Part shown: positions 1 through 11,857 of the stretch, piece by piece | How positions within the stretch are numbered: the first letter of the stretch is position 1 | How the letters are laid out: every line of letters begins with the position of its first letter | Assembly: GCA_032718475.1 (NCBI GenBank) | Contig: JAUCBJ010008654.1 | Span: forward strand, 1-46,377 | DNA length: 46,377 bases | DNA from: Nemertoderma westbladi | Taxonomy: Eukaryota > Xenacoelomorpha > Nemertodermatida > Nemertodermatidae | Direction of reading: 5' to 3' | Translations under genes and position numbers: made by a program | Notes under the pieces: generated by a model | What the model was told of the DNA's origin: nothing | Database searches by the model: none | What the model saw: the letters and a program-made list of their open reading frames with translations, nothing else

Positions 1-1103
1 AGCCTACTTTCCCTTAATGTGCCCTTGAATTGCTGGACAGTCTCCTGCATCTGCCCGAGCAGGATATCCATCCCCCGCCGTCTCTCGTCCACCCATTCGA
101 CCGCCGAAGCGGGAGTCGCCAACGTTGTAGCGGGCGGACGAGGGACAACGGGTGACAAATTGTGAATATTTCGCTCGGGGTCCAGGACCTGAACTGTCTC
201 TTGGGCAGTTCTACGGGGCACAGGTAGCTTAGTGCTATGTAGAGGGAATTTATAGGTAGCTTCAGGGAGCACAGGTGTATCTATTACCGTAGGGGTGATT
301 TCAAGAACAGGCCTACTTATTTCAGGCTCATCTACTATAGTAGGGAGTCTTTCTATTTTAATTATTTGGTCTGTGGGCTCTGTACTACCTAAGTTGGTGT
401 TATTTAGCTGCCTTCTAACAGCTGGAGGCAAATCAGGCAATTTCTGACGGTGGAATGTTCTTTTACGTCTACTTGGACGAGATATATTTCCCTTGCCTTC
501 AGTATCGGTGGTATCGCCTTCCTCAGATGATGTATATCCCTGTCTTTTGGGAGTAGATCGATTCATCATCTGCATATTACTAGCTGCTAACTGTTTATTT
601 ATGCAGTCTTGATTCTCCTGAATGTTTTCCAATTCTAATTGGGTGATTTCGTCAGCCGCTTTCTTTTCTGCTTCTGCCACTTTTGTCTCTGCCGCTGCCT
701 CTGCCTCTGCCGCTGCTTCTGCCGCTTTTGCCTCTGCCGCTGCCTTGGCCGCTGCCGCCTTTCTTTCTGCTTCTGCAACTACTACTGCTGCTTTCTTTCT
801 GTCTTCTATACGTTTTTTCCTTACTTGTTCTTCCCTTTCTCTAGCGATGCGGAGTTGTTCATCGAATTTAGCTTGGTTCGCCGCTAACCTATCCACATCA
901 ATCGCATCTAACACAAGTTTGGCTCCTTCGCTATTAGGGCTAAGTCCCTCTAGCCTTCTCCTCAACTCTTTATCTCCCAAAAAACGTTGATAGTCCGACA
1001 GGTAGATGTCAATGGCATCCCTCTTATGCGGCTTCTCTGCCGTCACTTCGCTCTCGGTTGTATCTAGTAGACTGTCTGATAGGTTCTGTCTTGCGTCAGA
1101 CAT
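1..1103 (-). CDS. Gag-like protein of BEL/Pao copy 1 (partial, runs off left edge)
   Basis: Reading leftwards from an ATG at 1103-1101, the minus strand is open for 367 codons to the window edge, with no stop. The product begins MSDARQNLSD and matches the start of the gag-like frame of the second element at 30408 (MSDTKQNLSD). It continues into the shared segment around DIYLSDYQRF, an Ala/Glu/Lys/Arg-rich repeat (AEAERKAA type, probably helical or coiled-coil), and a Pro/Thr-rich region ending near WVDERRRGMD. Relative to copy 2 it lacks, in frame, about 290 residues right after residue 16. It stays in one frame through the Ala/Glu repeat, where copy 2 is frameshifted, so this copy shows the ancestral single-frame state. 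The role is inferred from position before the DUF1759-type Gag region seen only in copy 2. The N-terminal domain itself matches no family I recognise. Confidence 0.7.
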   Translation of the reverse strand, partial: MSDARQNLSDSLLDTTESEVTAEKPHKRDAIDIYLSDYQRFLGDKELRRRLEGLSPNSEGAKLVLDAIDVDRLAANQAKFDEQLRIAREREEQVRKKRIEDRKKAAVVVAEAERKAAAAKAAAEAKAAEAAAEAEAAAETKVAEAEKKAADEITQLELENIQENQDCINKQLAASNMQMMNRSTPKRQGYTSSEEGDTTDTEGKGNISRPSRRKRTFHRQKLPDLPPAVRRQLNNTNLGSTEPTDQIIKIERLPTIVDEPEISRPVLEITPTVIDTPVLPEATYKFPLHSTKLPVPRRTAQETVQVLDPERNIHNLSPVVPRPPATTLATPASAVEWVDERRRGMDILLGQMQETVQQFKGTLRESR

Positions 1104-3266
1104 GCTTATGTGTACAGTTGAATGTCTACTGCTGTATTACAGTCTGAGCAAGTCTAGTAACTCAGTATTAACTGATAGCCTAGAAATTAATTACCGGTAC
1201 TGCTACTCAGTGTAGCGTGATATATATAATATATTAGAATACCGGTATGCTTATAGTATATATAACTATTATTACAGACTAGGTTTATCATAGAATACCG
1301 GTATAATTTTAGCACAAATATATATAAATATATAATAGGCCTATCGGGAATACCGGTATACAGCTTACAGTTTATAGTATATATAATTCTGGACTAGAAT
1401 TAATTACAAGTACCGGTATAATTTCAGCCTAAATTTATAGAAATAAAGATAATAGGCCTATCGTAAATACCGGTATATCAATTATTTTAAATAATTGAAT
1501 TTCTGTATTTTAGGGTTACTTGATTACTTTACTTACTTTACTTTACTACCGTTATTTAAGCAGTAATCCAACTGATATTGAGACCTAATGGTTGTATGGT
1601 AGGCCTACTATTTATAAATCGTTAGATTTGATTTATAATATATATATACCCGTTTTAATGGGTTTTGTCTATGTTTGAAATAAATGTTATTATTTCTGGG
1701 GTAATCACTACACAAAGCGGTGCGCTTTCAGTGAAGTGTTACGTATAGGACACTAAAACAAATAATTCTAATTTACCTAAGTTACTTAATACTACAAATT
1801 ACGTACAATTCGGGTGAGATTACAATCTCTAAATAAACACAAAAATTTACAAAAACACAAATACGAATTTTTAGGGTAATTTTACAAGAAGTCTACAAAC
1901 CAGCCTAACAAAGGGTTAGAAAACCGGTTATTACAACGGACAGGGTACTACGGTATTTGAAATAATAAGTAGTAGTAAATACACTGCGTTGTCCAGATAG
2001 GAAAATACCACCGCCTGACGACCTATAGCCGTATCGCTATAGGTTCTACGTTATGTATCACGGAGTGTTCCTACCTAGAAGTTAATAGAGCTAATCGAAT
2101 GTGCCTATCAACCACTTTACAACACAAATATAATGCCTACAATAATTACTTCGGAAAGTACTGTACACTAAACCCTAAATTAGGTACGAGTACTTGTACA
2201 ACAGATAATCAGTAATTAAATATACTTGAACAGCTAAAAGAACCACGGCATCTGCTGGAGTGACCGATGCACAAAATCACCAGTCTTTACCTACGCCGAG
2301 CAGCCCGTGTAGTACCGGGGTTAATTTAACTATAGCGGTATGTATAACAAACACAATTACTGTAGGAACAAACTTGGGGACTTGAATGTTGCGGATAATC
2401 GCATAAACTCTGAATAATAAATATTACGCTACGCGTACAAACTACTCAAACAAAATACAGACCGAACACTGACAGACTACTATCAAGCCTAAACAAACTA
2501 CGGTATATGCAGACTCCGAAATGATTAGGGAGTATGCGCTCTAACCCAGTAGTGCGACTTATTCTTTAGTTGGGGGTTTACCTTACAGCGTTCGCTGCCC
2601 CTACTGCCTAACCGTACTTAATCGGACAGATGATCTACACACGCGGCAATCCGTTCAGACCTAATAACAGCCAGACAACTATCCAGCCTACAAATTATCT
2701 AAATAAAATTATACGCTACCCGTACAGACTTACACAAACAAAGTACAGACTAAACGATGGCAGACTACTCTCAAGCCTAAATAAACTACAGGACATGCAG
2801 ACTCCGAAATGATTAGGGAGTATGCGCTCTAACCCAGTAGTGCGACTTATTCTTTAGTTGGGGGTTTACCTTACCGCATTGGCTGCCCCTACTTCCTAAC
2901 CGTACTTAATCGGACAAGTGCTCTACACACACTGCAATTCGTTCGGACTTAACAGCAATCAGACAACAGCTCAGCCTACAAATTGTCTGTACAATCTGAT
3001 CAGGTTTACACGCCTTCTGTTCAATACTGGCCTACAAACAAATAAAACTGACAGAAATAGGCCTAAGTAAAATCCCAATAAAAACCAGGCGTCCCCGATT
3101 AATTATTAAGACCTACCGGCATATATAATCAAATCGAATAATACTGCTGTACTTATACGGAAGTAGGTACCGGTCCGGATGATCAGGCAGTCAGGCCTAC
3201 TGGTTACCGGTCGACCGGTACTTTCGACTTTATTGCTTACTGCAATAAAGAAGCTATATCCTTTAA
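1104..3266 (-). other. Untranslated leader of BEL/Pao copy 1
   Basis: About 2.16 kb between the LTR and the gag-like ATG, collinear with the 28145-30407 leader of copy 2. It has no convincing coding sequence. It holds a tandem duplication of about 286 bp (roughly 2414-2700 and 2700-2990, anchored by TACGCTAC at 2425 and 2711). Near gag there is a stretch (about 1195-1480) in which TACCGGTA-type palindromes recur between A/T-rich blocks. I see no tRNA-complementary primer-binding site beginning TGG next to the LTR. Confidence 0.65.
2414..2990. repeat. Tandem 286-bp duplication in copy 1 leader
   Basis: Two diverged units are recognisable by shared landmarks: TACGCTAC at 2425 and 2711, ATGCAGACTCCGAAATGATT at about 2507 and 2795, and the following TAGTTGGGGGTTTACC. 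The same duplication is present in copy 2's leader (28496-29075, period 290), so it predates the split of the two copies. Confidence 0.75.
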
Positions 3267-4483
3267 TGTTCGCGCTTTCAGACCTTTGGCAGTTTAACCC
3301 ACCAAATTAAGATGTCTTCTAGATATTAAATCGGTTTTTAGTCTATGACAAGTATTTGATTCACTACACTAGTCGAAACCAATCCGTGCGCGACCATTCA
3401 CCCGCTGGATATTCCCGGGAGATTGGGTTCGACGGTTTAATTTTATTGCTATGTAAGCCTAATGTATTATTCGACTGACAGTACTATATAATCTCTGACA
3501 ATATTATTCACCTTCGGTAATATTAACAGTTCCTTTAGGACGTGGCGCTTTATCTATATAAACAGAGTTATGACTTAAACTACTCACAACGATATGGCTT
3601 AATTATAATTCACATATATGGCGCATTCTTTAGGAATTGCTTCTTTAACAGACTCACTCATACACAATGCTGCACAATACTGCACACTAATCTGCCGATC
3701 TTCACTGATTTTAGTCACATATAAAAGGAACACAGACTGACTCATGTAGGGTCTATCAAATAACATTAGATTCACTTCAAACCACTTTAACATAAGTCAC
3801 AATCGTTTATCTGTAACCTTTCTCTCTTACCTTCGGTATATCAAGAATATTGGGTTTCGGGGTTATTTATCGTTATTCCAAATATAATAATTCATCAACC
3901 ATATTATGAAGAACTGACGGTAAATAGCAGTATAAAACAACAACTGAACACTGATTGTTATGAGTTTGCAATGTTTCAGCAGTCAGTATGTATGATCAGT
4001 TAGCAGTGATTCCATGAGTCAGGTAGTTAAAGGATATATGCCCTTTATAATTAAACCTACTAGTGTAAGACTAAAAACTGAAAACACGGAGGTGCCAAAG
4101 CCGGTTCTTAGGCTCTGGGCAAAAAACATAACACTGAACTACTGAGTTTCTGTATATACCTCCAACACAAAGACAACAAACGCTCTGATTGGTCAACCTG
4201 AACAACGAGAGAACAGAGAAACAAAGAAACGTCGACGTGGCAATATCAGCTGCTAGCCGTCGTCATGGTAGCGACACTGTTTTCAAGAGTATCGAGCTTT
4301 TACGTCACGGAATTACGGATTATGTCCTCTAAAGTACAAATACAGAAGAAATAGCTCTTATGTCCGCCAAAACACCAGTACAGCAAGGACACGGCCTTTT
4401 TATGCCTGGTAAACCAACTATACAGAGTACTTTACGGGAAAAATAAGGAAAAATAACCGGACAATTCAGTAAAAGCTTTTACA
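3267..4483 (-). repeat. LTR of BEL/Pao copy 1 (1217 bp)
   Basis: The minus strand reads TGTAAAAGCTTTT at 4483 and ends CGCGAACA at 3267. The same ends bound the 3' LTR of copy 2 (43134-44310). Internal blocks align throughout, for example CCAATCAGAGCG near the start and GGCAGGTTAAACTGC-like sequence near the end. As it sits upstream of the leader and gag frame it is the 5' LTR and should carry promoter and polyadenylation signals, though I do not assign them. Confidence 0.85.
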
Positions 4484-7400
4484 GGACCAGATACCAATGC
4501 TAGAGGACCAGATACCAATGCTACAGGACCAGATTCCAATGCTATAGGACCAGATTCCAATCTATAGGACCAGATTCCAAAGCTATATGACCAGATTCCA
4601 ATGCTATAGGACCAGATACCAGTGCTACAGGACCAGATTCCAATGCTATAGGACCAGATTCCAATGCTATAGGACCAGATTCCAAGCTATAGGACCAGAT
4701 ACCAATGCTACAGGACCAGATACCAATGCTACAGGACCAGATTCCAATGCTATAGGACCAGATTACAATGTTATAGGACCAGATTCCAATCTATAGGACC
4801 AGATTCCAATGCTATAGGACCAGATTCCAATGCTATAGGACCAGATACCAGTGCTACAGGACCAGATTCCAATGCTATAGGACCAGATTCCAATGCTATA
4901 GGACCAGATTCCAATGCTATAGGACCAGATTCCAATGCTATAGGACCAGATTACAATGCTATAGGACCAGATACCAATGCTACAGGACCAGATTCCAATG
5001 CTATAGGACCAGATTCCAATGCTACAGGACCAGATTCCAATGCTATAGGACCAGATACCAATGCTACAGGACCAGATTCCAATGCTATAGGACCAGATTC
5101 CAATCAATAGGACCAGATTCCAATGCTATAGGACCAGATTCCAATGCTATAGGACCAGATTCCAATCTATAGGACCAGATTCCAATGCTATAGGACCAGA
5201 TTCCAATGCTATAGGACCAGATTCCAATGCTATAGGACCAGATTCCAATGCTATAGGACCAGATACCAATGCTATAGGACCAGATTCCAATGCTACAGGA
5301 CCAGATTCCAATGCTATAGGACCAAATACCAATGCTACAGGACCAGATTCCAATGCTACAGGACCAGATACCAATGCTACAGGACCAGATTCCAATGATA
5401 TAGGACCAGATTCCAAACTATAGGACCAGATACCAATGCTACAGAACCAGATTCCAATGCTATAGGACCAGATACCAATGCTACAGGACCAGATTCCAAT
5501 GCTATAGGACCAGATTCCAATCAATAGGACCAGATTCCAATGCTATAGGACCAGATTCCAATGCTATAGGACCAGATACCAGTGCTACAGGACCAGATTC
5601 CAATGCTATAGGACCAGATTCCAATGCTATAGGACCAGATTCCAATCTATAGGACCAGATTCCAATGCTATAGGACCAGATTCCAATGCTATAGGACCAG
5701 ATTCCAATGCTATAGGACCAGATTCCAATGCTATAGGACCAGATACCAATGCTATAGGACCAGATTCCAATGCTACAGGACCAGATTCCAATGCTATAGG
5801 ACCAAATACCAATGCTACAGGACCAGATTCCAATGCTACAGGACCAGATACCAATGCTACAGGACCAGATTCCAATGCTATAGGACCAGATTCCAAACTA
5901 TAGGACCAGATACCAATGCTACAGAACCAGATTCCAATGCTATATGACCAGATACCAATGCTACAGGACCAGATTCCAATGCTATAGGACCAGATTCCAA
6001 TCAATAGGACCAGATTCCAATGCTATAGGACCAGATTCCAATGCTATAGGACCAGATACCAGTGCTACAGGACCAGATTCCAATGCTATAGGACCAGATT
6101 CCAATGCTATAGGACCAGATTCCAATCTATAGGACCAGATTCCAATGCTATAGGACCAGATTCCAATGCTATAGGACCAGATTCCAATGCTATAGGACCA
6201 GATTCCAATGCTATAGGACCAGATACCAATGCTATAGGACCAGATTCCAATGCTACAGGACCAGATTCCAATGCTATAGGACCAAATACCAATGCTACAG
6301 GACCAGATTCCAATGCTACAGGACCAGATACCAATGCTACAGGACCAGATTCCAATGCTATAGGACCAGATTCCAAACTATAGGACCAGATACCAATGCT
6401 ACAGAACCAGATTCCAATGCTATAGGCCCAGATACCAATGCTACAGGACCAGATTCCAATGCTATAGGACCAGATACCAGTGCTACAGGACCAGATTCCA
6501 ATGCTATAGGACCAGATTCCAATGCTATAGGACCAGATTACAATGCTATAGGACCAGATTCCAATGCTATAGGACCAGATTACAATGCCATAGGACCAGA
6601 TACCAATGCTACAGGACCAGATTCCAATGCTATAGGACCAGATTCCAATGCTACAGGACCAGATTCCAATGCTATAGGACCAGATACCAATGCTACAGGA
6701 CCAGATTCCAATGCTATAGGACCAGATTCTAATCAATAGGACCAGATTCCAATGTTATAGGACCAGATTCCAATGCTATAGGACCAGATACCAGTGCTAC
6801 AGGACCAGATTCCAATGCTATAGGACCAGATTCCAATGCTATAGGACCAGATACCAGTGCTACAGGACCATATTCCAATGCTATAGGACCAGATTCCAAT
6901 GCTATAGGACCAGATTCCAATGCTATAGGACCAGATTCCAATGCTATAGGACCAGATTCCAATGCTATAGGACCAGATTACAATGCTATAGGACCAGATA
7001 CCAATGCTACAGGACCAGATTCCAATGCTATAGGACCAGATTCCAATGCTACAGGACCAGATTCCAATGCTATAAGACCAGATACCAATGCTACAGGACC
7101 AGATTCCAATGCTATAGGACCAGATTCCAATCAATAGGACCAGATTCCAATGCTATAGGACCAGATTCCAATGCTATAGGACCAGATACCAATGCTATAG
7201 GACCAGATTCCAATGCTACAGGACCAGATTCCAATGCTATAGGACCAGATACCAATGCTACAGGACCAGATTCCAATGCTAAAGGACCAGATACCAATGC
7301 TACAGGACCAGATTCCAATGCTATAGGACCAGATTCCAATGCTACAGGACCAGATTCCAATGCTATAGGACCAGATACCAATGCTACAGGACCAGATTCC

Positions 7401-8559
7401 AATGCTACAGGACCAGATACCAATGCTACAGGACCAGATTCCAATGCTATAGGACCAGATTCCAAACTATAGGACCAGATACCAATGCTACAGAACCAGA
7501 TTCCAATGCTATAGGACCAGATTCCAATGCTATAGGACCAGATTCCAATCTATAGGACCAGATTCCAATCTATAGGACCAGATTCAAATGCTATAGGACC
7601 AGATACCAGTGCTACAGGGCCAGATTCCAATGCTATAGGACCAGATTACAATGCTTTAGGACCAGATTCCAATGCTATAGGACCAGATTCCAATGCTATA
7701 GGACCAGATTCCAATGCTGTAGGATCAGATTCCAATGCTATAGGACCAGATTCCAATCTATAGGACCAGATTCCAATGCTATAGGACCAGATTCTAATGC
7801 TATAGGACCAGATTCCAATGCTATAGGACCAGATTCCAATGCTATAGGACCAGATTCCAATGCAATATGACCAGATTCCAATGCTATAGGACCAGATTCC
7901 AATGCTATAGGACCAGATTCCAATGCTTTAGGACCAGATTCCAATGACATAGGACCAGATTCCAATGCTATAGGACCAGATTCCAATTTATAGGACCAGA
8001 TTCCAATGCTATAGGACCAGATTCCAATGCTATAGGACCAGATTCCAATGCTATAGGACCAGATTCCAATGCTATAGGACCAGATTACAATGCTATAGGA
8101 CCAGATTCCAAGCTATAGGACCAGATACCAATGCTACAGGACCAGATTCCAATGCTATAGGACCAGATTCCAATGCTATAGGACCAGATTCCAATGCTAT
8201 AGGACCAGATTCCAATGCTATAGGACCAGATTCCAATGATATAGGACCAGATTCCAATGCTATATGACCAGATTCCAATGCTATAGGACCAGATTCAAAT
8301 CTATAGGACCAGATTCCAATGCTATAGGACCAGATTCCAATGCTATAGGACCAGATACCAGTGCTACAGGACCAGATTCCAATGCTATAGGACCAGATTC
8401 CAATGCTATAGGACCAGATTCCAATGCTATAGGACCAGATTACAATGCTATAGGACCAGATACCAATGCTACAGGACCAGATTCCAATGCTATAGGACCA
8501 GATACCAATGCTATAGGACCAGATACCAATGCTATAGGACCAGATACCAGTGCTATAGA
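4484..8559. repeat. 21-bp minisatellite, about 190 units
   Basis: The unit starts AGGACCAGATTC and ends CAATGCTAT. Two positions vary as alternative states (ATTCC/ATACC and CTAT/CTAC), with occasional shortened units such as CCAATCTATAGG, CCAATCAATAGG and CCAAACTATAGG. Because 21 is a multiple of three, long frames stay open on both strands (GPDSNAI-type on plus, ESGPIAL-type on minus). The common variants change amino acids on both readings, and there is no flanking coding context, so I treat it as non-coding. It abuts the copy 1 LTR on the left and ends in unique sequence at about 8560. Confidence 0.95.
5161..6475. repeat. 480-bp higher-order repeat inside the minisatellite
   Basis: Blocks 5161-5640, 5641-6120 and 6121-about 6475 (partial) are almost identical, including rare variants such as ACCAAATACC, CCAAACTATAGG and CTACAGAACC at matching offsets. 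Only scattered substitutions separate them (for example AATGATA at about 5393 versus AATGCTA, and TATATG versus TATAGG at 5941). This indicates recent duplication of 480-bp blocks by unequal exchange, or an assembly expansion. Confidence 0.85.
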
Positions 8560-9118
8560 CGTTTCACCTTCAAGGGAAAAGTTTGTTTTTTATTTATATA
8601 ATTATAGTTTTGTTTTGACCTCAGGCCAATATTATTTATTTATTAATATTTATTATATCACCCACCATAAAAACACAAACAATGCAAATTATAATATGCT
8701 ACTATAATATTTTATTGTTGGTGTTTATGGTATACTGTCAATTAATTATGACCCAGACAATCAACCCTATTTCCTATCCACATAATAATATAGATTGAGA
8801 TTTTATTGACTTTTTGCAGCGAACAACTTATAAACGAGCACAGTATATCGAATATTACATGTAAAATAGCGATAAATTTTAATTAAGAACGATTTACTAC
8901 AAATAGTCTAAATGCTTATTAACAAGGACAGCTAATTCCGACCCACTAAAATATCCATGAAACTTAATTGGGCCGCAATTGTCGGTGTTGGATTTTCCGG
9001 GTCGGAAGTGTTCGGGTCGGAATTGTCCGCTTATTAATTATTATCCCATCGTATTGTTTTTTTATATTCATTCTTACATTCTCATGTAATCTTAAATATT
9101 TCATACTTTCTTGTTTAG
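8560..9118. other. A+T-rich non-coding stretch
   Basis: No coding frame, RNA gene or clear repeat was recognised. A short run with three GGGTCGGAA-like words lies near 8995-9030. The last bases (TTCTTGTTTAG, ending 9118) look like a polypyrimidine tract plus 3' splice site in front of the small frame that follows. Confidence 0.4.
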
Positions 9119-9356
9119 GAATGTGAATAATACGAGGAAGAGTAAACAACTGCTGAAATCCAAGCGGGCTGTTTGGTCACCGAATTCATCTGTACGTCTC
9201 TGCGAAGCCTTCAGAGAAGAGATAAACGGAAAGTGGATTCCGAGAAATAATACCAAAATTGCATCTGTCCGTCGTCTATTTCCCGAAAAAACTGACAAAC
9301 AAATATACCAACGACTCAACGTTCTCAAACTAAAGATGAAACATGCCAAACCTTAA
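9119..9356 (+). CDS. Possible 3' terminal exon with SANT/Myb-like domain
   Basis: The frame is open from a splice-acceptor-like TTGTTTAG (ending 9118) to TAA at 9354-9356 and encodes about 78 residues with no usable ATG near its start, as expected of a terminal exon. The peptide has a basic N-terminus, then a block with AVWSPNSSVRLCEAF, a basic middle (GKWIPRNNTKIASV) and RLFPEKTDKQIYQRL before a lysine-rich end. Tryptophan/hydrophobic spacing and the KQIYQRL helix resemble the Myb/SANT-like C-terminal exons common in uncharacterised invertebrate proteins. That is a resemblance from memory, not a search. No upstream exons are recognisable; they could lie beyond the minisatellite or be absent. 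A chance frame or transposon relic is possible. Confidence 0.3.
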
Positions 9357-9884
9357 CAAACAAACCGAACGTTATATCATATCTGTCGGCCTAGTTAAAT
9401 TCATAGTTAAATGAAGTGGGGGTTCTATAACTCACAAGAGCTAATCCTGAACAATGTTGTTGGCAAGCCTCATATTTGGACCCAATTTTATTGCAAAAAT
9501 TTATAATGTTTCTGCATTTAGTAGCTGAAACCTGAAATTGTTGCCCAAGTGAAGAATACCAGGTTTTCACTTTTCGGTTGAAATTATATTGTAATTTTAT
9601 ATTTGAAGAATTTGTATTTTTTTTAAATCCTTATTAAGTGTTTTTTGCACTCATTTCAGTCTTATAACCTGTACAGATACTAAGTCGTTTATTGTTTTGG
9701 TTAGATTCAGCCCTTCTGTAACCTGTATTTTTAGTGAAAACCTGGTATTCTTCACATTGGGGTAAACTGTAAAGTGAAATATAACAGCAGAAAGTCTGGT
9801 ATATTTTACAATGGCTGAAATTGGTCATCAAGTTGTGAATGAATTCTCAGTTTGGTGTCCAAATAATGTCCGGCGAAAAATGTT
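9357..9884. other. Non-coding, with one copy of a dispersed hairpin repeat
   Basis: No gene seen. At about 9686-9724 lies CGTTTATTGTTTTGGTTA followed after a variable loop by TAACCTG, a motif also present at about 13590, 22979 and (weaker) 24298. The phrase AAAACCTGGTATTCTTCAC (about 9738) is nearly the reverse complement of GTGAAGAATACCAGGTTTTC at about 9550, giving an inverted repeat of about 20 bp with a 170-bp loop. Confidence 0.45.
9550..9758. repeat. Inverted repeat, about 20-bp arms
   Basis: GTGAAGAATACCAGGTTTTC on the left faces AAACCTGGTATTCTTCAC on the right. The arms pair almost perfectly and enclose about 170 bp. It may be a small palindromic transposon remnant; no flanking target duplication was identified. 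Confidence 0.5.
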
Positions 9885-10225
9885 ATCCCGGTCCCGATCA
9901 AGACTTTTATGGAACGGGATCCCGAAGTATAAATAGTGAAGTAAAATTGTTGAATATTATATGAATATTGAACCAGAACAAAATATTATTTTTGTAACGA
10001 ATTTGTATTTCGTCATAGTAAACCATCCAGTAATCAACTATAAATTAATTTTACTATAACTTTATATTACTAATATTTGAGTAAAAACCCATTTCGTACA
10101 AACAACTCCAGATATACTGAAAACTTTGAAGAAAATTGAATTCAAATTGCAATCACGATCCCGAAAATCGGGATCGCGAGGATGGTAATCCCGGTCCCGA
10201 TCCCGGAAATCCCGAAAAGTCTGAT
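9885..10225. repeat. MITE-like segment with GATCCCG-rich inverted ends
   Basis: The left end has ATCCCGGTCCCGATCAAGAC followed by TTTTATGGAACGGGATCCC. The right end (about 10140-10220) is rich in the same ATCCCGGTCCCGATC words, and its complement reads GATCAGACTTTTCGGGAT. The ends therefore pair imperfectly as inverted repeats around an A/T-rich centre. No transposase is present and the superfamily is undetermined. Confidence 0.4.
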
Positions 10226-11509
10226 CCCGTTTAAACACTAGTACACACATAATTTTATATTTCCTTGAAGGAGGGTAAAAAAGAAAAAGAAAATGTGAAT
10301 ACTTTTTTCAAATTATATGCAAATAATTTTATTTATTAAAAATATTATTGACAATTTTTTTCATTTTAGAAATTTTCTCTGTACACATTTATTTGTAATC
10401 ATATGCACTCACTATGTATGCTAAAAAAAACAAATTTTTAGCAAGTTGTTGTTTTGAAAACAATGGGTGTAAGAAGGTTTATTTCATGACATATTTCCAA
10501 CAATAACGTTTGTCTAAGATAACGCGCTAACTATTTTTTCAAGTCTCTGATTTAATTTCTGAATTCACTTTCTATGTGTGAATGAGTCTAACAGCCAGAA
10601 CTCGAGAAGTGTGAATAATATCTCACCAAGCTGTCTTCAGATTTGAAATCAATTATCTTATATAAAAATATGATCTAGAAATGATTAAAAACAAATAATT
10701 CCAAGTTATTTAGTTTAGTTTTTCAGAGTTATAGAACCATCCCCGAAATATTTGATTCTTGGAATCTAATCGTCTAGTTGTATTTTAATCATATAGTTTA
10801 GTTAAGCCTATCTTCTTAATAATTCAATTCTTTGTGCTTTGTTATTCTAATTCTTTTAAATTTAATATTAATTCAAATTAGTTTTTAGACAATTTATTTG
10901 CATTTCTCATTGCTCGCCCCGCCCCCTTTAGGAGGACTTAGTATTAGATTATGACTGACCGGCATCAGTGACAGTATTTCGATAACGGGTATTTCGTCGG
11001 ATAATAATTTGGATAATGGGCGTAACAGGCGTTATGGATCTAGGCATTCTAGGGCGTTTCGTCCCGCAATATTTAAATGGCTGTAAAAATGGGCCTGTAA
11101 TTGAAAAATGAAGTTGTTTATTAATTATTTGAAAGATAAACAGATGTTATAAGTCCTTAATAATAGTTAGTTAAGAATTAAAATAATACAGTATTAGGTC
11201 GTGGCAATGACCACTTTACACATCGAAACATTAACAATACAAGTTGTCTAATAATAAGCATGATCGATAAATTATTTCTGCTTATTTTTACACGTTAAGT
11301 ATCATAAATGTACGAATAATCTAATTTGTGATATATTTCTGACTCACAAAATTTATGTAAAATCAATCAAAAAATTTCTTAATTTCAATAATATCCGGCC
11401 TCTGTCACAATAGCCACATGGCCTATAGGCGTTACGCACTACCGCCACAATTTACACTATATGGCCCCGATATAAATCAAATTTCACACAAAGGCCACAT
11501 CTGTATATC
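10226..11509. other. A+T-rich intergenic sequence
   Basis: No coding frame longer than background, no tandem repeat and no RNA gene recognised across about 1.3 kb. Confidence 0.5.
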
Positions 11510-11857
11510 ATGGCCTTATGGTGTCGTTCAAGATATATAGAGATTTCTTTCAATTATCTTGGTCATATTTTGTGCTCATCCACCGATGATGACACTGACA
11601 TTACCAAGCAGTTGCACTTGTTGTATGCTAGAGCAAATTCTCTTGTGAGAAAATTTGGTAAAGCATCCATTTGTGTCAAGGTTGCGCTTTTTCGCGCTTA
11701 TTTAACCCCAATTTACTGCAATAGCCTTTGGGCTGAGAGTAACTACTCACACCGTGTCCATGAAAAGATACGAGTAGCATACAACAACTGTGCTAGATTA
11801 TTATTTAATATTCCCTATTTAACTAATGATGAACCGTATGTCGGCTACATTTGGTGA
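11510..11857 (+). pseudogene. LINE reverse-transcriptase fragment (thumb/C-terminal part)
   Basis: The 115-residue frame contains FNYLGHIL, then DDTDITKQLHLLYARANSLV, RKFGKASICVKVALFRAYL and IYCNSLWAE. This order is typical of the end of the RT domain and adjacent thumb in non-LTR retrotransposons of the CR1/RTE/Jockey style, where YLGHxL is followed by a long helix with RANxLxRKF. The catalytic FADD core is absent upstream, and there is no endonuclease or RNase H nearby in this orientation. It is a 5'-truncated relic, and the ATG at 11510 is fortuitous. It ends just left of the Tc1/mariner-like element at 11886. Confidence 0.75.

Larger units (their letters stand above)
1..4483 (-). mobile_element. 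BEL/Pao LTR retrotransposon copy 1 (5' part)
   Basis: Seen: LTR (4483-3267), long leader (3266-1104) and the start of a gag-like frame (1103-1), all on the minus strand and collinear with the plus-strand element at 27225-44310. LTR ends are TG and CA. The pol part, if present, lies left of the window. The outer LTR end abuts the 21-bp minisatellite at 4484 without intervening sequence, so the element probably inserted into that array. Divergence from copy 2 is clearly larger than that between copy 2's own LTRs, so this is a different subfamily member. The BEL/Pao assignment rests on homology to copy 2, whose pol shows the clade-diagnostic domains. Confidence 0.85.

Noticed and set aside
622-990. 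Plus-strand serine/alanine-rich frame, and its equivalents on the minus strand at 31388-31890
   Set aside because: Antisense reading of the GC-rich Ala/Glu repeat of the gag-like gene.
4484-8559. CRISPR-like array
   Set aside because: Units are head-to-tail without unique spacers and the context is animal DNA; it is a minisatellite.
4587-8707. Long open frames on both strands with 7-residue periodicity
   Set aside because: They follow automatically from a 21-bp unit without stops. The common unit variants change residues on either reading, there is no credible start or flanking exon, and frames break at shortened units.
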